DNA of 64,000 nucleotides from Phallusia mammillata. Its lineage: Eukaryota; Chordata; Ascidiacea; Phlebobranchia; Ascidiidae. The stretch is from contig QLIY01000716.1 of the NCBI GenBank assembly GCA_003260075.1, forward strand, positions 1 through 64,000, given 5' to 3'. The translations under genes and the position numbers were made by a program. Shown here one piece after another: positions 24,240 to 37,503 of this stretch. Under the pieces are notes generated by a model. It saw only the letters and a list, made by a program, of their open reading frames with translations, did not search any database and had not been told where the DNA came from. Within the stretch, counting starts at the first letter, position 1; each line of letters opens with the position of its first letter.

Positions 24240-25197
24240 CTGTGGGTGAACCGAGGGATCAAACGGGGTCAAAATTCACATGGACCATCTTTAGACCAAT
24301 ATCTGTAATGTGTGCAAATTTGAAAAAGTTTGAACCATTCTTTCTTGACCAAAACGTGGGAACAAATCCGCTTCAGGGAAGGGGACCCATAATAAGAACG
24401 AGTGTTTTAATATTTAAAGTCTTTGTTTAGGAATACAAATGTTACCGCAACAAACAACACATAGAACTTTACATCTATTGCATATGAATTTCCACATATA
24501 GTCTAATCTGCAAAAGCATTTTTGCGGTGGATAAAACTGCCGCAAGCCTATGGATAGCGGCACGGGCTTTAATCTAAATGAAACAGTTAATTGCCTGTCA
24601 TGTATACACTATACACTGAGCGAAGCCATTTTGCGCAAAATATTTATTAAAAAACAATTGCGAATAAAAACCGTAAAAACGCTAAAGGAGGTCAAGATCA
24701 GAAAACTTGTTTTAACTGCAAGGCAATTAACATAGTTCAGGGCGTAGGCAGTCACTGTGGCGATATTCCTGCGAATCATTTAGCACCGTTGCCATATACA
24801 TTGTACAGACGTGTACCATTTAGTAAATTTAGGGGGTGACCTGTAATGGTGAGTGGAACAGAACACTTTAAATATTTTGGATTTTGGGTGATGAAATGCG
24901 TTTATATGGGGAATGTATGCAAAAATACGCCTGTGGGGCACCTTGTGGAGTTGTAAACGACGTGAATAAGTCAAGCAGCGAAATGGTTGTACCCTTGTGG
25001 GTAGCACAAGAAAAATAGAGAAGCGAAAAACGAAAGTATAAGAGTATAAGAAACGCACACACACACGTCAAACAACACTCGCGCACAATCTTGAACGTAG
25101 GAAAATACATCGCCTTCGTTCGGCAGGAAGACATAATCACCTGTACATTATAAAAGTTTAATTTCCATGCCCTTGCAAAGCTGCCAAGGGCCATAAG
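24240..25197. other. No gene recognised; downstream of the receptor gene
   Basis: AT-rich sequence 3' of the minus-strand receptor. TTTATT at 24643-24648 would read AATAAA on the minus strand and could end that transcript, about 550 bp after the stop, but this is weak. Confidence 0.45.
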
Positions 25198-28100
25198 TCA
25201 GCATATCAAGGTTTGATGTATAGGTTCTGCGTTGGGCGGGCGCCCTTCAACGGGATCGGTTGTGCTGGTTAAAGGCTCGCTGCTAGACGATTCAGAAGGC
25301 TTTCGGTCAGAGCCGCTGGAGTCAGAGGCCGAGTTGCTGCTCTCTTCGGGTTTTTGAAATCCGTTCACGATGTGACGAAGGGTTTTGCGGACGCGCAGCA
25401 TAGCGAGACGTGACTCGGGTCGCGACGACCAGCATTCCCGCATGGTGGTGACAAAAACTGAGAGCACCTAAACAGCAGGACAAGCAATTGTTATATTTAG
25501 GATGCCTAAAAAGCCAATCAGCTTCTTAACGTATCAGTACACAATTAAATCATTCTGAAAATACCCTAAATCTCTCTTTCTAACCCCTCTAAAACATATT
25601 ACAAGACAAAGATACCCAATAATCGACCCCTGTGTGTAGTGGTTTAATGAAGATCTTGACGCACACAATGTTCATCTGTGCACCGAAATCGCATTGCGTT
25701 CGAGATGGAGTACATACAATCCCACAAAACAGTTAATCCCATTTTGTGATTCTTTCAAGAAACCAGATTTGTTTTCAATGCAGTTTTTAGTTTTTGTGCA
25801 CAAAAGTAGCTCACCGGGTGTTCGACCCAATGCTTCATAATTTCCGGTCGCACATTTCCCGCAACCACAACCTTCCGCATCTCGTCGAAGTCCGGATCGG
25901 CGCCAACCATGTCATAATAGGGCACGTGATAATTTTCGACCAATCCTGCAAATGTGGTAAATGAGTGGGGTTGCAAAGACTTTAACATAACACCCCCCCC
26001 CCATAGGGCACGTGATAATTTTCGACCAATCCTGCAAATGTGGTAAATGAATGCGGTTACAAAAACTTTAACGTTGCAATGCAACAAGTATCGTAAGCCA
26101 TGTCAAAACTATTTCGTTCAATCGGCAGATTTGGTAAACCAGGTGCATTTTAATTGCAAAACAACCATTATGCAGTGTTTTGATAATTTCAGTTATGGTC
26201 ACATTATGCCACATGGCAGACAAGTTAATCTTTTAATAGTTTAAGAAGGAATTTGTGAAATCAGGACTAAACAGTAAAACTGTGCTCTTTTAAAAACTTC
26301 CCTGAAGTTGATGAAATCGATCCGTTTAACCATATATAATATTTTACACCATATAGTTTCAAAAATTAGTGACACACGCTTATGAAGTTGGTCAGCAAAT
26401 CAGACGCTTTAAAAACTGTGTTTAAATTCATTAGCTTGTGTTTACCAATTACTACAAACTGGGGCTTAAAAATGCCGATGGTTTACTCTATTTTTTCAGC
26501 AATATTTGCATCTTTATAACAAAAATATAACGGCCAAGGTACATTTTAACTTTAGTCTCTGACTCTGGTGTTCCCTTTATTATTCACAGCCACATACCAT
26601 TGCCAACGTCAGTGCGATTAAGAATCTCCCACATAACCAGTGCAAAGGAGTAGACATCGGATGCGGTGTAGGCTTCAAACGAGTCGAAATGGTAGCGTTG
26701 GGCGAGGACTTCAGGCGCCATATACCGTATCGTGCCTTGCCGTCGAGACCGATCGTAGGTGCCTACATCTACTTTGTCCACGGCTCTGCACACAAAAGGT
26801 TACAAGTGACGTCGCGTGTTGACCGAGCGCGTATCTATTGCGCGAGCGTTTTGTCTTCGCTGGCAAGAGGGGATCCAACGGTGAAGATAGAAGCTTAGAT
26901 GTGAGCGTATTGTTTTTTTACGACCGATTTTTTGTATTTATTGCTGGCATATCTTCGGAAGCATTTGTTTGCTTACTATCTTTAAAACCGTCCGACGGCG
27001 ATTTAAGCAACATATTTCTTCTTACTACGGGAGGTATACTTTAATATTTATGAACTATGCGATGTACACTAAAAGTTTGGGACTGGTTACTGTCGAAGTC
27101 AATATTCTGATCAACTACTTGTTTTTTCAACCCAACAACCGTAATAAAAAATCTCCACTGGCTTATTTCTTTAACCAACGCCATTAACCCATTAGATTAA
27201 ATAAACGTTATTTTGTAACAGACGCTGCTATAATACCGCTGTAAACAGTAATGTGATATTAGGCATTAGGGACCGCATTCTTTGGGTGGGCAGCAAATCC
27301 TCATAGGAGTATAGGCTACAAAAACCTAATAGCCTTATCGTATTTTACGTTTAAAGCTGCGTAACAGAATATCAGTGTGGATTAAGGCAACTCACTATTC
27401 CCTTTAAGCACTAAAAGCTTAAGGCTGGATTACTGCTAAGGGTCATGTAGCTACCTTGAATATCGTACAGCCAGGCCCATATCAGCGATACAGCACTGGC
27501 CATCTTGCTTCACCAATATGTTTTTGGACTTGATGTCGCGGTGGGCGATCGCTGGTTTGCCTTTCGTACCGGTAATCTCCATGTGCAGGTGCGCCAGACC
27601 TGTTCACAAACGACAATCCGGATTAGATAACCATCAGCGTGGATTTAATATAAAAACTAGATGCGAAAATTAGAGGCTTAAAGTCATTGCGGTTTATCAA
27701 AAGTTCAAATTACACTATTCGCTAAGAGATTTTAACGACGTACAAAACAAAACTATATGTCAGGTGTGAGCAGTTGCAGTCTCAATTTTTCCACATTCCC
27801 AGTCAAAGTGTTGCTAACCTTGCGGCATAAGCAATTTATAATTTTATACTAATTGCATAACGCAAAACACCATGTACACTGCAGTCGGTGTAAAGGTCAA
27901 ACTAATTTGCAAAGGTGTGCGACGTTGTTCGACATGAAACATTGCACAGGTACTTGTGAGTTTACCAAACTGGTGGTTCGCAAATTCGAAGATATTTTAC
28001 TTCATTGACTTCAATTTGGTGCAAACGACACCACACTCAATGCAATTTGTAAATCTGATTTTCCCGGCAGGCGGTGCAGCTGCAGTGCGAACCGCAGGAG

Positions 28101-31100
28101 GCATTTGGTCGCCCTATTCGACGGAAAGGCGTTCGGTTTTTGTGCCCTGGCGCCTAGATCGAAGTTCGCCTTTTATGTGAACGATGTGGGGCATAAACAA
28201 CAAGGAGCCAGTCAGTCGTTCGCGTAATGCAGTGAGCGGAAAGACAGAAAAAGCCTCCCTTGAGGTATGGAGGCACGGTGGGCGAGCAAACTGGGATTTG
28301 CCTTTCAGCTGTGTTCATTGAACCTGTACAACGTGATTTACTTAACCAGTGTATGGTTCGTTAACGTACAATGCGGAGGAAATTACGTTTTTTGTAGCAT
28401 GCATTTTTGCGAGCATTGCCGTTGGTTATTACTCGACCACAACAAACATTTCCCACAACACTGTTCATACTAATTGGGTTAAGAAACCAAATGCGCAGCC
28501 ATAAACAACCGAAACGCAAACGTAGCTTTAGGGGAGATATCGTGCAACATTTGGGTGACAAAACGCTCAAAACGAGGTTCTAGCGTTGTCATGGAATCCT
28601 GCATGTCGTTATCCAGAAATAAAACATAAAATGAAAGATGCTTTTAGCAAAAACGAGTATTTTGCCGCACATAGTTTAAGGATCACTACACTATAGCATG
28701 AAAAAAGTCGTGTTGCAATATTTACACATCACTTGGCACATCGAGTTTGGCTTGGGCAAATTTGGCTTTTTCGTGGAGAGTGTTTATCAGTTAACGAGGA
28801 ATGGCTATTTACGAACTTGACATCGCTGTGGTCCAGGCTAAAGCAACGGACAAGTTTACTTTCGGCATGGAGAATAAATAAACAACACACCTCCGATGCT
28901 AACGGCGGGACAAGCGAATCAAACGCTTCAACCACGAGTTTATTTTACCACACTGTCAAGCCGTGTGCCAAAACCACATTCCAAATCCAGTGAGGACTTG
29001 ATTCAACTTCAGACTGGCACTAATTAACGTTACCGGATCAAAAGATTGCCCTGAGCGATTTGAAGACCCAAGCGACCGTTTGCGATTTATCAGGTCTTCA
29101 AAATAATCGTATTTGTAGACGGTAGCAACTGCTTTTAAATGTCACTGTCGAGTTAATCCAGCCGCGTTATAATTTATGCATTAATCATTATAATAAACCA
29201 TTTGAAGGTTTTGGTCTGATTTTGAAATTCTTGGGATCATGAATTGTTGCGCCCGGCTTGGATATTGCAAAAGTGTAAGGTTGGGAATTTCTCCCTACCG
29301 CTTCCAGCTTACACTGAACACTTTTAATTGTGAATCTCTACTGGGAAACTATATGTTTTTTGTGGCACACTTGCACGCTAGTAATAGCAGAATGTGCTGT
29401 TAATGGTGATTGATTTGCAATTTTGAAGTGAGCCTGTTTTCGGCAATAAGCAAGATTAAATGGCATTGTAATGAATATTTTGTCATCAAGGCCTTACATA
29501 TAACGAGAGATGCTTTCTACAGAAACGCATATGTCGCCGAAACTGTGTTTATCTTTTTCGCACACAGTTTGGGATATCAATACAATGGCGACAAAATACT
29601 AAAATCTATCATACTTGAGAAAACGCGGATATCGGTACAGAATATAGCGCAAGTTTGGTGTAATCTCTCATGTCAAAAGAACAAAGCCTAAACAAATGTC
29701 TTACCTGAACATGCGGTGTGGGCAAGCTTAAGGGCCTCGGAAACGCTTACGGTTTTCCGTTGGAGGTAGTCGAAGAGTGATCCGTTCTCGTGGTACTCCG
29801 TAATAAGGAAGAGTTGCGTCCACGATCCCGTACCGGAAATATCGGCTGCAATAAAACCTGAAAAAAAAACAACTGTTACTGACTTTAACTAAGGCAAATT
29901 GTGCTTGTTGATATATACTAGTAAAGCTTGTAAATTTTTTTAGAGCAGATGTCCACCTTTTTACCAAATAGTAACTTTTTCTCCAAAAACCCTTAATATG
30001 CCTAACATTCTAATATGGATTTCCTATTTTTACTCAAACTATGTCTACATTAAGAATCCTGAAAAATGCGGTTTTTATTGCCCCTACTATCAGTCCCAGG
30101 TAGGAGTATTATATTGCAGTACATAAAACCTATGTCTCCAATCAAATGATAAACAACCATAAATATGCATGCAACCGGAAGTTTTTCGTAATCTACATAA
30201 AATCGGAAAATAATACACAAAATTTGCACTTTAAACATCTGTTTAGGCCCCATATAAAATAACCTTAGGCAAAATGTCATAAAAAAATCAAATAAACTTT
30301 GTTGCTCAAGAAAGACAAAAACCAAAGATAAAAAGTCTATTTGTTAACTGAACTCTAGATCACGACGATTGCGTTATTTTCAAACGGATTTGCGAGTTTA
30401 TTAATCGCATTCGAGACCAAATTAAATCCTGACCTCAGAACAAACACATTCCGAAGTACCTCCAGCAGAGCGCAAGTGTTAAAAACTTATCAAGCACGCA
30501 AAAGCAAATACATGAGCCGTGCTGGCTGACTTGCTTGTTTGTGAGACGACAAGATTAAAACCAGCCGCAATCAGTTGCACTTGTTTACGAGCATGTGTAC
30601 TAGAAACATGTATTGTGCATTATTATTCACAATACTGAAGCCCCCCCCCCTTGTGAGACGACAAGATTAAAACCAGCCGCAATCAGTTGCACTTGTTTGT
30701 TTACGCGCATGTGTACTAGAAACATGTATTGTGCCTTATTATTCACAATACTGAAGTTATTTTTGTTGCTGGAATTGGTATAATATGTGTAAATGCGCTT
30801 AGGTTATTCGGTATTAGGTTCTTTATTTTTTGAACTTTTCGAATATCAATATATAGTTCTAGAAATTTTCACATGAAATCATTGAACAATAGGCGCGTGT
30901 TATTTCCAGTAATATACATAGTTGCCAACATTTGTCTGTGCTTTGTCGCATGTATGAGAGCAACCACCCACCAAGAATATTTTCATGTCGAAGCAAAACA
31001 GTTTGATAAATTTCGGTCTCCCTGAACCAGCTGTCCTCGTCCGTCGAGTTAAAGATTTTCAAGGCGACTTTTTCTTCCCTCCATTTGCCCAACATCACCT

Positions 31101-33522
31101 GTCCATACACAACGGGCTCACATTAGAGGAGTTACATGGCATTGCGTGGTACGAATTACGTAATGGGAGTTGGGAGTTATCTTTGGAAGAAATGGGACTA
31201 TATATACACGGTTTATCTTTTTTTCAAAAACCGAACTTTGTCGAAAACAAAACTTTCCGTAATTTAGGTAAACTCATTTACAACATGCGTACTCGCAAAA
31301 AGAAAACTATTTGCAAGGTATTTTTCTAATATAGTGGTTCTTAACACTTAATAACGTTCCGAATTTCCATTTCATCTAAATTTTCACTAACTTGCACCAT
31401 TTCCTTCACAAGTTTTTTATTTTTATTTTGTCGAGTCCCCAACACATCATTTTCGAATATGTTAAATATGAGTTGTAAATGGTACTATATGTGGTAAGTG
31501 GTACTATATGTGCTCATTGGGTAACACCCAAGTTAATATCGCTTTTGCCTGGCGAAATTTAATCTGGTTTCTAATTGACCATGCCCTAATTCAACATACC
31601 GTCCCGTATCGCCCCCTTCCAATTTCTTTTACTGTTTCAATTTGCTTGGATACGGTTCGCTGTGTGAGCAACGGCATCCCAGACCCTGATGAAGTATCCA
31701 CGAGTGACGACCAATCGTTCATCATTTCCCCACCTCCCCTGTGCTTCCCATTTCTCCCGTGCAGCACAGGGCGATTGGCATTTTTGTTTTCGTTCTCGAT
31801 CTGGCGTCGTCTCTCGGCCTCGCGCCTGCAGAGCCTGTGGCATACAAAAGACATATAAACGTAGGCAGATCGGGATACGCCTAATGGAATCGTTCAAATC
31901 GCGGAGGAGTCGGATTGCCACAAAGGCGCGAGAACGCGGGAAAACAGATACACGATCGCCGTCGACAAACTGAAACAAAGCCCGGCGAGGTGTTGTTTTT
32001 CGCACCTACGTCTAAGTACGGTATTCAGCAGGTGCTCGTGAGACATGTCACAAAAACTCCCACAGTGCGCACGATAATGCGGTTTAATTGTACCAAGGTT
32101 TAGTTCCAACGGATTAAGGCCAGCCTTCGGAATGTCAAAATTGAGGCTTAAGTTGACGCGACGAAGTCATCCTGTTTGTCAAGGTGTGTGGCTGCTACAA
32201 TGCGCCAGTTTCGAACATTGGTGGAAAGGAAACGCGTTGTTGCGACAATAAACAGGCGACTAGGTATTATCAGATCCAAGCATCCATGACACAAGTGTCC
32301 CATCGGACCTAACTGCATTGACGCCGCTTCTATTTACCCAAGCGACGATCCTTAGACCGCGTCCCATAATAGCAAGGTGCCGTGATAAGGCCCATTGTGC
32401 GCACACCTGCACGCAGCACCTGGGTTTGGTTGAAATATAAGACTGTTCTGATGGCGAAAATAGGGATCAACGACTCGTTTGTGTGGGGCATTAGCAGCGG
32501 CTTAGCCACCCCAAACTGCCAGTCTTGTCACATCAGTGTTACAACAAACTAAGGTGGACCGCAGGTTTCTTATCAGCACTATGCTGGGATGGAGAAACTA
32601 GCTTTTTCATTAGCCTGAACCAAATGACCCCCTTTGAGCGCTTCTTGGGTTTGCGATGGGAAATACGAAGTGTACTTACCTCCTTGTATACCAAAACACC
32701 ACTGTGCTGAACAAAAGGAAGAATATGATTGTGATGATGGCAATAATGATGTTGTAACCTGTGTACAGGAAAACAGTTTATGCACATGAATGGAGCAAAC
32801 ATTGTATGCATCACTTAAGACAAACCATTTTCTTCGTTTTCTGTGGGCTTGTGCAATGATACATGAAGTTGGTCGTTACACATCGAACCATTGTTGCAAC
32901 ATTTTAAGTCAGTTTGCAGCGTAAAATCAGGATCTGTGTATTTCTAAAAATCAACATACAATTGAATTTATTGTATTACAAGCTGTTTAGCATGTAAAAG
33001 AAAAAAACTTACACTACACTGATCAAGTTTACTCGCTTGGGAAGGCAAACACCCAGCATGTAGTTCTTCTTCACCATCTTCATTGATGAAAAGTTTTTTG
33101 TAACACTTTGCTGTGGAAACATATTTGCTTTGATGCAGTATATTGGAGCAAACAAACAAAACTGGCAACTTTACAACCAATTGCACAGAAATGGAAAAAA
33201 ATAAAGCCCAAAGTTTACATAAACACCACTCTCAAGCTGGTCCCTTAAAAATCAATAAAATACCTTGTTCAAGAAGTAAACTAAAAAGTAAAAAAACAAC
33301 TAATTAATTGCCTATTTTGATGGTGTGATCAAAAAGGAATTATCATCTTCCAGTACCAAATTAAAGTTGTGGTTGCTAGGTTACCATGACTTTTAGGCAG
33401 TGAAAAATAAATGAATTACTTACCGTTTGGTTTCAATAGGCATGTAGAATTAAATTTTAAGTCAGGACAATCAAGAAGACATCTGCATCTTATTTCTTCC
33501 ATGCCCTTTAACCATTCCGAAT
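25198..33522 (-). CDS. BMPR1: TGF-beta superfamily type I receptor Ser/Thr kinase, BMP-receptor-like (first exon not found)
   Basis: Eleven exons on the minus strand: 33522-33424, 33110-33013, 32943-32826, 32758-32680, 31834-31600, 31098-30972, 29857-29705, 27599-27455, 26785-26598, 25945-25815 and 25467-25198, all phase-consistent, about 547 residues. The ectodomain has the receptor cysteine pattern ([22 protein letters not shown], then CCNNGSMCN). One helix follows ([14 protein letters not shown]), then the GS box ([11 protein letters not shown]) and a kinase: [14 protein letters not shown] with the ATP-binding Lys, [37 protein letters not shown] and TMRECW. Ligand-bound type II receptors phosphorylate the GS box, and the kinase then acts on SMADs. 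The L45 loop (ADISGTGSW) is closest to the BMP receptor type (ADIKGTGSW). The signal-peptide exon upstream was not found. Confidence 0.9.
25915..26070. repeat. Duplicated exon edge in the receptor gene around a C run
   Basis: The 5' part of the exon at 25945-25815 with its acceptor and adjacent intron (25915-25983) is repeated after a run of 10 C (25993-26002). Only the first copy carries the rest of the exon. Confidence 0.8.
30538..30756. repeat. Duplicated 104-bp block around a 10-C run in a receptor intron
   Basis: Block 30538-30640 is repeated at 30651-30756 with small differences (for instance an extra GTTT and GAGC changed to GCGC), separated by C at 30641-30650. It is non-coding. Confidence 0.85.
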
Positions 33523-36500
33523 CTTACAAACATTCAAAAATTGTACACCCTATGATATGTAAATTGCCTTTTTATTACTACACATAACCTTCTAAACCTG
33601 TAGATTAAAACATATATTGTTGGCAGATTATTTAACACAAGCTGCATTTTTTTACACAGATCAATCAAATTTCACGAAAAGTTATGTGTCGGGTCGGCCA
33701 TAATAAGCCCAAAAACATATTTTAAACCAGCAAGCGGCACTAGTGTATAGTTTACAATCTGAAAAACTGATGAAGTAAGAAAAATGAACTATTTTACTGT
33801 TAGCATTAAGTGGTGTCCAATTACCAACAACATCCGCACTACTTGGGGTATTCAAGCAATCAATTAACTATTTGACAAAGAATTAAAGCCACAATCAAAA
33901 AGGTTTAAAAGTGCTGTTGCAACTCTTCGAGCAAAAAAAACAATCTTAACACCAATATGTACAACTGTACAACATCCAAAAATCGTAGGGTACAACTTTG
34001 TTTCAGTGTGGTAACAGCAAAAAATGCAGAATTATGTGAGATCCGACTAAAGAGCAATGACTATTATCGGCAGCTAAAATGGCCAACATACAATCAATAC
34101 AATAAAAACATAATTTATAACAGTATAAATTCCAACACACAGCTTTATTTAAATGCCCTTAAGGTACACTGGTGCCTACTGCCTATTATACTAATCTTTC
34201 CTTAACAAACTCCTTGCACAAGTACATCAAAGTTGCTCTAGGTCTTGGTCGTATAAAGCAACTGGTAAACAAACAATTTTTCCTATGGTTTAGTTGGCTT
34301 AAATAGAAATGAAAGCTGTGTGAAAAAAGAAATCAGCTTTTTAGGTTAAGGTGCGCTATTGACAAACATCACCTCCCCTTACCATGTGTTCTGTTGTTGA
34401 AAAACGCAACTCAAGCAAGGTTTGTCAAATCAGTGTGCACAGATTCAGTGTACTGTCACTTTTGCTGTTCAAAACAAGTTAATGACTGACCAACGCTTGC
34501 CAGAGACAAATAACCCTATCCAAATCTTTTATCGGCCGTCCTAATGTCGACAATCTCGACATGCGGTCAATCGTCGAAAATCTGCGTCTATGTCAAGCAT
34601 CTGTGCCGATTAAAGGGGGAAAAACGCTGCCACTCACTGCGATAAAGTAAAAGCGTGTTTCTCGTTTGATGCAACTACAAACAACGACCTAAAGTTTTCA
34701 CCAACACCTCGTACAACACGCATCTCGCATCTCGCAAAACGAGTGTCTCAACTCCAGCCTATGCGAATTAACACGCAGGTCCGGTTTAAGTGTCCGAAAA
34801 ATCGGGTTTGTGTTGCAACAAAGGCAAAGAGCAAAGTGGCACGAATCATTCAGCGCAATTGAACAAGTCGACAGAGTGGCGTCAGATTTCCGTAAGCCAA
34901 CCTGGAAACTTGAAAGCAGTCGAACGTTATAATAATGTCGCACAAAGGCATTTTTGCTTTATCTGAAAGAGGGTCTGCCTGTTTTCATTTGAAACCCGCA
35001 TGATTGCAACCAATTTACAATATACTTGCATGTTCTTTCCGAACATCTAATACTAATTTGACTTTGTGCCAAACGCGCATGGGTTACGATCACAAACGTG
35101 TGTGTCGTTATTATGCGTAGGAGGCGACGGGTCGGTTCCAGCTACAATCTTGGAGTTGGCTTATTGAACGGCGATGACGCAACTAAACCAAACTTCTGTA
35201 AACACGCTAGCTGGGCAGTGCGTCTAGTAAGCTGGCGCCCGTCAGACGGCCTGGATTGCCAACGCGCACCTTTCGGCAACTCCGCTTGAATTGCGTTCAC
35301 AGAGGCAGCTTGGCGCTGTACATTTAGTACTAATAGTAGTCATGACTCAATACATTCTATAGCTCCCTACGTCCCATATTGGTGTTGTGTCAAGGCTGCA
35401 TTGTCAGCAACTATTTTTTTAAGTTCTTGAAAAAACAAATGGATGCACAAAATATGAACAACATTGTTCATTTAACTGTTTTTATGTTTAATATCCCCAC
35501 AGAAAGCAAAACACAAGGTTCTAAATCAATATTTAACGATCACATATTCTCAACATTTGGAATAATATTACCTTATTACCTCCCAGCACACAAGAAATAG
35601 ATAACACTAACTATGTAATTAACATGTAAATTTTCTTTGGTGTTTGGTAGGAAGAAAACTATGGGTTGGCAAATAACGTTATACCGTTTTAAACTAAATA
35701 CACTTACAAACAGTTCCTTAAATAACATTTATGGGTAAAATACAATAGTCAACAGTAAAAACATTTAAAAAAAACCTTTCATTAGTAAAGAAAGACTACA
35801 TGTTCATGTAAACACATACAGAGGCCAGTGTGAGTGTATGTATCACTTTATAAATACTTTTTACGAGAAAGGATACTTTATACTCCAAATAACACACCAA
35901 GCAATTCAAAAATTGTCTAATAATTTTAACAAACATACATTAGCGTACCACATCAGTTTGACAAAGTTCACTTGCTGTTGGTAGATCAATAAAACAATAA
36001 ATAAAAAGCCAATATATTTGAGTAAAGCAAAACAGTTTACAAATTCTTACTTTATTTTTTTGAAATTAACCTAGTTGCAACTTGCAATCTATAAAACTAT
36101 CCCATAAAACAACAATAATATACATTCATTGCCTAAAATCACCTTGAAAATAAAACAAATTACAGTGTAAATTAACCACATTCCACAATGAATATTAAAA
36201 TAAGATTAATTATAAAGCTATATAGAGCATACAGACAACATGTTTTTATTTTTACTGATTTTATACATCCACATTCCACATTTTTAACAAACCTACACCA
36301 AATTATTTCCTTAAGCTTTGACTGACGAATTTGTCAATATTAATTTACATCGGTAAAATTCCTAAACACTGCACAGATTTATTTTTTAAACCTTATCTTT
36401 CACGTCACGCAGTAAAAAATTAACAATCATAATGCCCGACTTGTGTTCCACTATGTACAAATAGTTGCCGAAGGATAATATCAAACAAAGCCACAACCAC

Positions 36501-36881
36501 AGGCCCCTGAAATGAAACAAGCACCAGCGCCATCTATGCACAAAATTTTGCAATCAGTACTTCCGTTGGAGACCAGTATAGCGTTTAGGCATTTGTGCTT
36601 TATTCATTGCATTGAACCTCGAACATTTCATTTTTTTAACAACAACTCCCTTGCAATTATTTTGACGACTCGTCGTGCATACAGCTTAATGTTAGTTTCA
36701 GCAAACAAAAACTTAAGGGAACAAACAATAGGTGATTTTTATTATTTCCCACAGGCCACAACACGATGTAAAATATTTAGCTAGTTTTGCAAAGTTACGC
36801 ATGACAATCATGGACATCATCATTGAACAATGGTTTTCCTGTAATTTGCGAACTTTTGAGGGGCATCGTTTGATAAGAGAC
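33523..36881. other. No gene recognised
   Basis: Should contain the promoter and signal-peptide exon of the type I receptor somewhere to its right, but I could not identify a Met-starting hydrophobic exon ending in phase 1. The rest is AT-rich with short chance frames. Confidence 0.45.
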
Positions 36882-37165
36882 AAGTGGTGGGATTCAGCCG
36901 ATTTGCACCGGTTCAAAAGAACCGACGTACGAAATTTTCTGAGATCAGCGAACCAGTTAGCATTAGGCTACTGGTTACTGTCACTGGACTTTTTGTGACA
37001 GAACCGTCTGAGCCCCCCCCCCAGAACCGACGTACGAAATTTTCTGAGATCAGCGAACCAGTTAGCATTACTGGTTACTGTCACTGGACTTTTTGTGACA
37101 GAACCGTCTGAAAAATATGATTTTGTGATAGAACCGGTTGACAAGAAAATTGAATCCCACCACTG
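36882..37165. mobile_element. hAT-like MITE, second copy, internally duplicated at a C run
   Basis: Same family as 16085-16265, from AAGTGGTGGGATTC to GAATCCCACCACTG. Flanks TAAGAGAC (36874-36881) and CAAGAGAC (37166-37173) match at 7 of 8 positions as an aged target duplication. About 90 bp of the interior is repeated on either side of a 10-C run at 37013-37022, which makes it longer than the first copy. Confidence 0.82.
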
Positions 37166-37503
37166 CAAGAGACTATCTTAAATTCCAATTTTATTTTGAC
37201 ATGCCGGTTTTCGTTTAGCATGATCTGATATCGAATAAAATTGTAGAAAGGCTTTAAGTTCTTGGAGGTCGTTATGTCACCAAAATGCACGATTCAGAAC
37301 TTTCTAAAACGAGGGTTCCCAAGGTTTTTTAAGCACGGCCCAATTTAAAACTTTTAACCGTTCAGTGGGTAACCAACTTTACGTGTTAATTAAAAATCTG
37401 TGTATGATGCTCCAAACCAGGCCTGCACAACTCAAAACCGTACAACCATACAAACAGAACAAAATCGTTGCAGGATGCGGGCAAACGTTGTAGGCTAATA
37501 ACT

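Noticed and set aside
23223-24308. Long open frames of 330-360 codons across the gap
   Set aside because: They consist of N bases and are not coding evidence.
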